This document shows, in pieces, positions 57,901 to 64,000 of a stretch of DNA of 64,000 nt. Under the pieces are notes generated by a model. The model was not told where the DNA came from. It saw only the letters and a list, made by a program, of their open reading frames with translations, and did no database searches. This stretch comes from Lepidodermella squamata. Lineage: Eukaryota > Gastrotricha. Position numbers and translations under genes: made by a program. The stretch lies in the NCBI GenBank assembly GCA_047495785.1, contig JBLDXI010000015.1:744001-808000 (forward strand), read 5' to 3'. The number at the start of each line of letters is the position of its first letter. Within the stretch, counting starts at the first letter, position 1.

Positions 57901-60900
57901 TTCCGCCTTGTTTTTGTCTTTATCGCCGCCACCACCGACACTTCTCATCGATTTCGAATGCTCGAATGTAACAATATCCGACGTATCCGAGTCGAATTCA
58001 ATCGACTGCCGAGTTTTACTGGTGCTGTACTGAACCGACGACATTTTAAGATGGAACAGGCCCTGATCTTCAACAGAGCTATCATCGTCAGAGTCGTCTT
58101 CTTCGCTATCGTCTTCAATCGCCCATTCGTCGTCGGTAGCTGGTTCGGAATTGTCGCTGCTGTCGCTGACTGGAGGTGGGGCTTGAATATGGACGCCGAA
58201 ACTGACGGAAGACTCCTCAACTTGAGCATTTTTCGATAGAGAATCTTTCGATTTTCGAGGAGTTGCAACTGAAAAAAATTACGTTATTAAATATGACCTG
58301 GCTTGACGATGGATACTGACTGGTTTTTCAATTAGATTCGAATTCAAATATATTCGAAAGCTAACTGTAGGCTTGGAGATAAAATCAGAAGAAAAAACTT
58401 CACTCGTCAATAAATTAAAAAATTACGGAAAACTCTACAAAAAAAAGAATTTTTAATGCAATTTTTATGATGATTCTTAATTTCTCAATTTTTTAAGCAT
58501 GCAGAAGAATTTCTTAATAAAATTGTCCGAAACTATGATATCGCAAGATTTCAACTGAATTTAAAAATAAAACTCCCTGTTACATCATTTTTTTGTTAAA
58601 GCAAGATAGCTTAATGCTAATTTCTATCGATTACAAAAAATGAAATAAAAAGCGAAAGAATTTATAAAACTATCCGATTTCCGATTAAAATCTCGATTTT
58701 ACACATTTATTTGCTCAGTTCAATTTTTTTAATCTGAAAAATCCTCTCCTTATTTGAGATCAAGCCAGAAGAATGAAACCCATCTCAGCTACTATTTTCG
58801 CTTATCAATATTGTTTACTTGGCGTGTAAATCCTTAGTTCATGTGTATAAATAATACAAGAATTTATACAACGCTTACCGCTATCGTGCTGAGATGAACT
58901 CGTTGGACGAGGTGACGATGGCGAAAGCGTATCGTGCTTTCTCCGCTTTCTCGTTATCCTCACAATTTCTTGCCAGGCATTGTAATACCTCACGATATTG
59001 TCGTGATTCAGCCGTGACAGCAACTTCACCTCACGCAGAATCACTCGATTGAGCAATTGATCTCCAGTCGGTAACTGGACCCGTTTAATGGCGTATAAAC
59101 GGCCGTCAAGCTTATTTTGGGCCTTGAAACACTCGCCAAAACCACCTTTGCCCAATACAGCTAAAATTCTGAAGTCTTTATGCAGCCTCGAATCGGTTCG
59201 ATATTCCTCGGCTTCAATCGCCTGGTTTTCACTCGAGTCACTCGCTTGTTCAGAATCTGACGCATCCGACTCATCTTCATCGCTATCATCGTCCGCCTTA
59301 AATTCTTTCGCTAGGCTGATTTTTTGGTCAAAGTTCTGCTCGGTTCTCTGGGTTAAGAACGGCGATTGAAGGACAACGTTAATATGAGGCCGGTCGCCTT
59401 CTTTATCAGTGATGAGCGAATTTACGAAACTGACCAGCGATTCGTTTTGAATCGATGCGACTGTCAAGGGTTTAACTAAACTGGAATTCGGGAAAACACC
59501 GCCAGTTGCCATGAAATAAACGCAACAACCATAGAGAAATATGTCGGTTTTCTTCGTATCCTTCAGCCGCTTCGTAAATTTCAGCCGAGAATCGATAGTT
59601 TTACCACGAACTGAACTCGGAATCGATTCAGCGACCACTTTTCCGACTGAATGGAGAATTAACGACACGTGATCGTGAGATAGCGATATGAAAACTAGTT
59701 CAGGAATCAAAAATCGATGTAGAACGTTGTGTTGATGCAAAAACGATATTGCCTGGGCAATTTGCAGTGATATTGACCGAATTTTATCAATTTGAAGCGG
59801 CTGCTTCACGTAGTCTGAGAGAAAAACTCCATAACCAGGGAAGTCGAACAACAACTGGAAGGACGACTCTAGATTCGAGACGGGAATAGACCGAAATGAC
59901 AGTAATCGGATTAAATTCTCACAATGCTGAGACACAGGTAAAGTTTGACGTAAAGCGTCAACTTCACGCTCAATAGCGTCGATAGACTTCGTGATTTGAG
60001 CCAAAGGAGTGAGAGGATCAACTCCGAATGTACCATTCAGCATCAAATAATTCTGGTCATGGCTGTTCAAGCAATGAGCAAGCTTCAACGACACACGATC
60101 TCCGAGCCAATTGTCTTTAATTTTGCCGAAAACTCGCACTTCGATTGATCTAGAGTCATGATTTTCGTAAAGAGTAAAATTGAGCACTCCTTCTGTATTC
60201 AACTTCTTGAATTTAACATCGTCGATGGTAGATGAGTCACTTCTAACCCTGGTTTTAGCAGCAATTTGACTGATATTAACGGGTAAGGATGATGTTGAGG
60301 CGGCTGCTACTATTAAAGAGCTAGGTCGCACATTCTTTGAGCCGTATTTAAGTTGATCGGCACGTTTCTTCGCTTCTTGGTCAATATCACGCCATTGCTG
60401 TTCTTCAGCATCGCGTTTTCGAACAGCCGCCGATTTCCGAGAGTCTTGATCGAGACGTAATAAATCCCGGGCTTTTTCCACCAAATCAAATATAACTGGT
60501 TCTCCGAGTCTCTCCCCGGCAAAATGCTCCAGATCAGCCCGAATTCGACTCAACAGCTCACTCGAAATATTTACCGGATTACAAATTTCCAGCATTGGCT
60601 TCCTAGAATTAATAATTGTATACAACGCATGGAAATTAGTAAATCACTCTTACTCTTTAACAGGGTAATTAGGAGGCAGTCTGAACCGGATGTCGAGTGA
60701 CATGGGCGGAAATCTTTCAGCGACGCCAACCGATGAAAGTTCTTCGATAGATATGCTAATTGAGAAATCAGCGCTGTTTGGATCTTGGTTTTGTGCATTA
60801 TTAGGTTCGTTAGATTCAGATATTCGCTTTCGCGATGCTTTCGTTGCCTTCCGCCACTCTCGATTGTCGTGAAATTCGTTAATGAATATGGATTTCAGCG

Positions 60901-60940
60901 TACCAACTTCCTCCTCCTGAAGTCGGCGCGCATCGTCCAT
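42971..60940 (-). CDS. GCN2: GCN2 eIF2-alpha kinase (EIF2AK4-type)
   Basis: Eight exons give about 1,935 residues in frame: 60940-60654, 60602-58879, 58268-57838, 56063-55902, 52449-52133, 51350-50342, 47106-45709, 43450-42971. Order: RWD domain (about 1-130), degenerate pseudokinase in exon 2 with HRFLIP in place of HRDLKP, true kinase from about 569 (GKGGFGE, AIKRV), an acidic insert in exon 3, [11 protein letters not shown] in exon 4, [11 protein letters not shown] and GDFGLA in exon 5, then HisRS-like and anticodon-binding-like regions (exons 6-7) and a C-terminal dimer/ribosome-binding domain (exon 8). It phosphorylates eIF2-alpha when uncharged tRNA accumulates. The catalytic-loop Lys (HRDLK) is Thr here. 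The introns are huge for this window (up to 3.45 kb) and carry other coding-like DNA. Confidence 0.9.
43451..44239. other. GCN2 intron 7, 5'-proximal part without supported gene
   Basis: Frames at 43699-43902 and 43884-44105 (plus) and 43532-43918 (minus) overlap one another without splice or domain support. The plus frame near 43940-44010 has a C-x2-C...H...C spacing reminiscent of a zinc finger and may belong to decayed mobile or viral DNA. Confidence 0.3.
44240..44642 (+). pseudogene. Endogenous totivirus-like RNA polymerase (RdRp) relic
   Basis: Two plus-strand frames abut between about 44,420 and 44,455, one ending TGA near 44,452 and the next continuing in a shifted frame to a stop near 44,642. 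The first holds [13 protein letters not shown] and the second [11 protein letters not shown] followed by a [13 protein letters not shown] helix. AIYG and DYxDFNxQHS are the pre-A and A motifs of totivirus-type double-stranded RNA virus polymerases. Only a small internal slice is present, with no GDD-containing region recognised. It is broken by at least one frameshift and stops and sits antisense in a GCN2 intron, so it is non-functional. Calling it totivirus-like rests on motif recognition, not on a search. Confidence 0.62.
44785..45075 (+). pseudogene. Open remnant downstream of the viral relic
   Basis: An uninterrupted plus-strand frame of about 96 codons runs to TAA at 45075 without an early ATG. 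It is Pro/Asn/Asp-rich and ends [19 protein letters not shown]. Its position 140 bp after the RdRp relic on the same strand suggests the same insertion, but I cannot identify the product. Confidence 0.35.
45076..45708. other. GCN2 intron 7, 3'-distal part
   Basis: AT-rich intron sequence; a 61-codon plus frame at 45278-45463 has no support. Confidence 0.4.
47165..48660. repeat. Two diverged direct copies of a roughly 1-kb unit in GCN2 intron 6
   Basis: Blocks from 47,165-47,790 recur in the same order at 48,180-48,660: AACTGCTGGGACyGsGC, GTGTCTwTCAACGG, then GGyCCATTACrATAAAACACA, then GGCGCTTyGTGAAC. The second copy retains a plus-strand frame of 87 codons (48229-48492). The pattern fits two old copies of one mobile or duplicated coding segment. 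The family is not recognised. Confidence 0.5.
49112..49434 (+). pseudogene. Probable transposon-derived coding fragment in GCN2 intron 6
   Basis: Starting right after a good acceptor-like TTTTTTCAG, a plus-strand frame of about 107 codons ends at a TAG. It contains [20 protein letters not shown], which resembles the K.H...HYP..I...GP motif found in transposase-associated proteins of many animals. Upstream frames near 48,830 are interrupted by stops. I infer a decayed DNA transposon; the assignment is tentative. Confidence 0.4.
49435..50341. other. GCN2 intron 6, remainder
   Basis: Short interrupted frames on both strands near 49,550-50,080 may continue the transposon relic. No intact gene is seen. 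Confidence 0.35.
51351..52132. other. GCN2 intron 5
   Basis: A 782-bp AT-rich intron inside the kinase domain coding region. A 126-codon plus frame at 51536-51916 is low-complexity and unsupported. Confidence 0.5.
52741..52998 (-). CDS. Hypothetical small secreted or membrane protein in GCN2 intron 4
   Basis: An 85-residue frame begins with a good signal-peptide-like segment ([20 protein letters not shown]) and has a second hydrophobic stretch ([13 protein letters not shown]) and Cys at two places. It lies inside GCN2 intron 4 on the host strand. No poly(A) signal is obvious and no homolog is known to me. It is divergent from the next plus-strand candidate. Confidence 0.4.
   Translation of the reverse strand: MPQFSVVAVVVFITLIECLGERLSQEIPCEWRVIFDHGFIVTCAVNLIMFRLGRFQIYGWRILRDWPNLADKNGFSWQKYTPNIQ
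53042..53540 (+). CDS. Hypothetical plus-strand gene nested in GCN2 intron 4 (5' end unresolved)
   Basis: A frame running to 53140 (…REKFDLQ) is followed by GTAAGC and, 40 bp later, by GCAG at 53180. Splicing there is phase 0 and joins it to the frame 53181-53477 ([18 protein letters not shown]…), an Arg-rich segment ending MLNEPQK. AATAAA stands at 53535-53540, about 60 bp after the stop, which supports a real transcript. No ATG was found for the first exon, so a further 5' exon or decay is likely. Function unknown. Confidence 0.4.
53818..53916 (-). CDS. Micropeptide F, single hydrophobic segment (32 aa)
   Basis: The frame begins [13 protein letters not shown] and its core is [10 protein letters not shown], ending IIVFI. 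Nearly the whole chain is one membrane-spanning segment. It pairs with micropeptide D, which shares the ALGAVIVI core and a ...ITxI... entry. It lies in GCN2 intron 4 on the host strand. Confidence 0.6.
   Translation of the reverse strand: MAALSAWVITIIVFLGLAALGAVIVILIIVFI
54128..54286 (-). CDS. Micropeptide A, single TM with CC-x-C head (52 aa)
   Basis: The chosen start gives [17 protein letters not shown], a hydrophobic segment with a Pro (LIPVILF), the core VALIVLAIV, and an Asn/Ser/Thr tail ([14 protein letters not shown]). An in-frame ATG 31 codons upstream (54379) adds a sequence unlike the relatives, so I prefer the internal start. The Cys head may be palmitoylated; that is inference. 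Confidence 0.6.
   Translation of the reverse strand: MGEEAQSCCTCTVILLVLIPVILFLLIVALIVLAIVSMDNNNSSTTSSPPAG
54842..55006 (-). CDS. Micropeptide B, single TM (54 aa)
   Basis: Begins [16 protein letters not shown], a segment with the same central Pro as A and E, core IALVLVL, then a polar Tyr/Asp/Ser/Thr tail of about 24 residues. An upstream in-frame ATG (55078) gives a basic extension not shared with the others. Confidence 0.6.
   Translation of the reverse strand: MSGMSGCAIAALVIVPIIIVAATIALVLVLTNYDTSTPSANYDTEFNPSSNTQY
55135..55254 (-). CDS. Micropeptide C, single TM with Cys-rich head (39 aa)
   Basis: Begins [17 protein letters not shown] with three Cys before the membrane segment, core [12 protein letters not shown], and a four-residue tail NASQ. 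The core is almost the same as in micropeptide E ([11 protein letters not shown]), and the Cys head resembles A. Confidence 0.65.
   Translation of the reverse strand: MADACATCTCVITIIVVIAIVIALGIIALIVLGIINASQ
55350..55451 (-). CDS. Micropeptide D, single hydrophobic segment (33 aa)
   Basis: Begins [16 protein letters not shown] with core [10 protein letters not shown] and a tail ATSG. Together with F it forms a second subfamily defined by ALGAVIVI. One Cys sits just before the membrane segment, as in B. Confidence 0.62.
   Translation of the reverse strand: MSNLDGCEITVITLLGVVALGAVIVIIIVATSG
55619..55723 (-). CDS. Micropeptide E, single TM (34 aa)
   Basis: The preferred start gives [16 protein letters not shown], core [11 protein letters not shown] and a two-residue tail. 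Its core matches micropeptide C. An in-frame ATG 30 codons upstream (55813) is possible. It lies only about 180 bp downstream of GCN2 exon 4 on the host strand. Confidence 0.62.
   Translation of the reverse strand: MAGIATAVLVVIIVVPIVICLGIIALIIFLIMSL
56310..56972 (+). pseudogene. Broken plus-strand coding-like DNA in GCN2 intron 3
   Basis: A 48-codon frame from an ATG at 56310 ([19 protein letters not shown]) contains a good donor-like GTGAGC after ITTG. A second frame (56542-56838, [18 protein letters not shown]) gives way near 56,700 to a third ([19 protein letters not shown], to about 56,970). The shift in frame with continued protein-like composition suggests decayed coding sequence, viral, mobile or a dead gene. 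Not identified. Confidence 0.35.
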
Positions 60941-62199
60941 GGATTTGAATCCGCTACTTGGTTAAAACTCTACAAAAAACATAAACGGACTAGATTGGAT
61001 GAAGATTGTTCAAGTCACGAAGATTGCGCTCGAAGTTATATGTAGAGGCACAGAAAAACTCTCAAAAATGACCAAACACAATACTTAATGGAAAGGGGAT
61101 AGCAGCCTTTGCAGATTCCACTAAAGTTCCATAATAATAATCAATGACAAACACAAAGCCTATAGCCCAATGTTAGCTGCTAGTCAGATTCTTGATAGGG
61201 TGAAACAAATAAAATACAATTCAAATATATCAGATTGATCAATCACATATAAGCAGACAATAACAGTAGAGGACAGCAGGAAACTTGATGACTTCGGGCA
61301 AGAAGGCAAGAAGGCAAGTGACACGGTTAATGAAAAGGATACGCGATTAAAGATCTAAATCGCATATTAGCTAAGAGCTGCAAACTCGGTAAATACGCGG
61401 CTTCATATTGCCTATTGGGAACCAATGGGGGTGCCGGTCGCCATCTTCCATCACTCTGCGGCTTCAGGGAGTGTCAACTTCAAGTCCCCAGAGGTTCAGT
61501 CAGCTGACTATCTTCATCGCGACTATTTTCGCGGAAAGTTTCATTCGACCTGAGTAAAATTGATATATCAAAAACACGTAAATATACTTTTTTCGCTTCT
61601 AATAAATATAAAATATATTGGATTGAATTTTTGGAACAATTCCAATCACACTATTAGCCGCATGTGATTATTAAAAAATAAAAAACACCGCGGGTGTCAC
61701 GTGCCACATTTTCGGATGTGGAATGCAACCGGCGTGACATTCAATAAACTCTCGGATCTCCTGTAGTTCTCTTTATGCCAAGAGCCTAACGAAGAAACTT
61801 TCGGAAGGTGATTTTATGTCAAAGTTATTTCACACTGCGCAAAATGTTCTCTGAATCTTAGCTGACCTGAACAGGACCTGGAATCACGACCTCGAACCGT
61901 GTCCTATGCCTTCGTAATCTGTCCTGCAATTATCTGTTTCGAATTTACCATTGTCAAGCTGGGCTCAAAGTTTCTAAATAAATGATTCAACACACTGACT
62001 CTGTATACCTGTGGAGACACAAACGAAAGAGCCAAATGAAAACAGATGTTTATTGTTAGAAAAACGTTAAATCAATTGCGTCAGGTATAAAAAGCTTTTA
62101 CAAAGAACCCACAAGAATATAAACCGCATCGTTACTTCAGCAGCCAACAATAACTACCATGAAGCGATTAGATCCAGGCGAAAGTTTCTTGTGGAAAAT
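60941..62199. other. Intergenic region upstream of GCN2, with a structured stem-loop
   Basis: No exon is supported. At 61694-61738 TGTCACG pairs with CGTGACA, enclosing CCACAT-TTTCGG-ATGTGG (61703-61720). AATAAA (complement of 62049-62054) serves the upstream transporter gene. Confidence 0.45.
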
Positions 62200-64000
62200 T
62201 CAAGCTACATGAGCTTTCTCACGTTCAACGAGACCTTCACAGTTTGTGCAAGATAGTGACGCCTCGTTGACCACAGATTGTAGATGCTGCGACTGCGACA
62301 TGGCAGCAGCCGATAACGCTGACGTGATTGTGCTATTTGGCGAGAAAATGTCTTTATTCGTGCCACGCTCCAGCATTTGAACAAAATGAACGGTTTGCTG
62401 GCTGTGATGATGCACCACACCGGGCTGGTTTTGCTGCTCTTCGAACTTGTCGTTTTGCTCATCACTCCAGCTGATCTCCTCATTCTGAGCCGTGAAATTC
62501 GTCGCCAACAAATTTTTCGGCGGCTCTTGTTTGGTCTCGCGCAACATTTTGACGGCCAGCGCCATAATTGCTCCCAAAATGATCAAGTTGCCGATAATTG
62601 AATAAATATCTAAAAACTGCGGTTATCACCAAAAAACTGTCTAGTAGCGCATCAAACCTGGGAAAATGCCGAAAAATGTGATTTGAAAGACCAAGGCAAA
62701 GACAGGCATGGTAGATCTTGCAATGCTAACAACACCAGCTTTTTCGTTCTGACAGGCGTAGATTAGCAATGCTTGAGCTGGAAGCGCTGTAAAACCAATC
62801 GCCAGAACTATGAGTTTTTGATCGAGACCACATGGCGGCCACCGAGCGACTCCGAGGATGAAAACAAATGGCCACGATATAATTGAGGATAGATAGCTAA
62901 ACATGAGCTGCTGACTGGAAAAATGAACTCTGGAAATGGATAATTTTACATCAATTTTCCGTCAAATCAGTTGAAGACTAACGATTTCATTGTCCTCATG
63001 ATGACAGTAGTGAAAGCAGTGGCCAATGCTCCTCCTAGCGCGTAAGCCAGGCCAATCAACCGCTTTTGAAGGCCATCGGTTAGTAGGGAGAAGTCGAAAA
63101 GCCATGAAGGCTGTGCATTTAAAGTTACGCCACAAATGACGGCAAGAGCGCACAGAATTTCTATGAAAATATAATAAATAATCTACGGTTTGTTTCAAAA
63201 TTTCTTACCTGCCATTCCGAATTTTTCTTTTAGAATAATGCGAGCGAAAATACTGCAGAAAATTGGAGCCGCATTTGAAACAACTGTCGCATCACTCAGA
63301 GGAATGTAATCAATAGCCTGGAATGGAACGCTGCTACGAAAAATCGAATAAAAAAGCAAAAATTTACCTGGTAGATGAGTAAAATCGCGAAAGAACTTCC
63401 AATCGACCTCAGCAGCATCGGCCACCATAATCTGAAAAAGAATCGCACATCGTAAAGAGAATCCAACGAAACAGAAAGTTTTAAATTCAGAATTCAGAGG
63501 TCAGGATTCGGCAATTATTAATTTATTAATTTTTGCTAACTTTGTATGTATTTAATTTAGAAATGTGCACGGACATTTTCCCCATAATTTCAAGGTATTT
63601 ATTAATGAGCTTACCTCAATTCATGGCGCTTGAAATACATTGGTTTTTGATAGTAAGCAGCGACAGGAAGGCTGAAAAATTCGACAGGAAATTTCACATT
63701 TAATTCACGAAATTTCAGCGATTTACCAGTAAAAAATGAGCAATGTTTGCCGCCACGCAAATACTTCAACCGGATCGAAATTTTCCTCGAGATACTCCGA
63801 AATCGCGTAGTTAACCGCGGAGAAAAATGCGGAGAAAACCGCGGCTGTGATACCGGCAAGCCGAGCGAAACATGCCATGTTACTAGGCGAAAACAGCCAC
63901 CAATAAATTGCGCCAAGAAACCAGCACGGCTTGCACCCGGCCGCAACTTTGGGCGCTATTCCACCAACGGGTGACATAAGGCCCAAATCGACCAATGACG
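62200..64000 (-). CDS. SLC35G/EamA-type nucleotide-sugar-like transporter, 5' part off window
   Basis: Seven exons are visible: from the window edge to 63727, 63671-63615, 63431-63368, 63317-63209, 63160-62983, 62914-62658 and 62609-62200, all joining in frame. Landmarks are SAFFSAVNYAISEYLEENFD, AFAWRQ-type loop after TM1-2, LRSIGSSFAILLIYQAIDYIPLSDATVVSNAAPIF, ILKEKFG, and the second repeat ending FGIFPG. EamA repeats are typical of the drug/metabolite transporter superfamily; the DATVxS motif suggests the SLC35G group. The C-terminal 100 residues are a polar Gln/His/Ser tail, long for the family. Substrate unknown. No ATG with upstream context is visible, so the first exon probably continues beyond the edge. 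Confidence 0.78.

Noticed and set aside
57871-58239. 122-codon plus ORF opposite GCN2 exon 3
   Set aside because: Shadow of the acidic Asp/Glu/Ser insert, whose complement is naturally stop-poor.
63195-63428. Continuous minus ORF MVADAAEVDW… in the SLC35G-like gene
   Set aside because: Its first part is out of frame. Splicing at 63431-63368 and 63317-63209 restores LRSIGSSFAILLIYQAIDYIPL.
1-64000. CRISPR arrays, bacterial operons, organelle DNA
   Set aside because: No regularly spaced repeats or prokaryotic signals; spliced animal genes fill the window.

Overview
The window is metazoan nuclear DNA. Genes are intron-bearing (GT-AG, many introns only 40-60 bp). AATAAA poly(A) signals and TATA boxes can be read directly. 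The protein set is animal: MAM/PAN/LDLa ectodomains, class C GPCR, GCN2, SLC13, SLC35G-type, ApoD-like lipocalin, S1 protease. Density and tiny introns point to a small-genome invertebrate (nematode-, larvacean- or tardigrade-like). I cannot fix the phylum from sequence alone.

Layout. 0-3.3 kb: gene-free, with a TA-flanked MITE. 3.3-8.7 kb: four 4-to-5-exon genes for a secreted Cys-rich family I do not recognise, arranged as two divergent pairs with a pseudogene relic between them. 9.7-11.8 kb: a small heat-shock protein whose N-terminal half is G/S/Y/F-rich repeats. 12.6-30.6 kb: one 23-exon gene for a roughly 5,600-residue type I membrane protein with about 27 MAM domains, 3 PAN-like and 9 LDLa-type modules, read in frame through every junction. 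It converges tail-to-tail on an intronless, cysteine-free double lipocalin (30.8-31.9 kb). 32.2-37.4 kb: a decayed partial copy of an SLC13 gene, an S1 protease with a G189/D226-type pocket, and the SLC13 gene itself. 38.0-42.3 kb: an intronless HSD17B12-like reductase and an intronless GABA-B-like class C receptor.

43.0-60.9 kb, minus strand: one GCN2 (eIF2-alpha kinase) gene of 8 exons, about 1,935 residues. Its introns are large and loaded. Intron 4 holds an array of six tiny ORFs (32-54 codons), each a single hydrophobic segment, in two sequence subfamilies, all on the host strand, plus a divergent pair of other small ORFs. Intron 6 holds decayed, probably transposon-derived, coding DNA. 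Intron 7 holds a broken totivirus-like RNA polymerase relic. 62.2-64.0 kb: the 3' part of an SLC35G/EamA-type transporter running off the window.

The strongest candidate for something undescribed is the intronic micropeptide array. The paired Cys-rich family and the low-complexity sHSP fusion come next. Much of the window encodes secreted or surface products (Cys-rich proteins, MAM giant, lipocalin, protease) beside stress genes (sHSP, GCN2). I see no evidence that they form one pathway.
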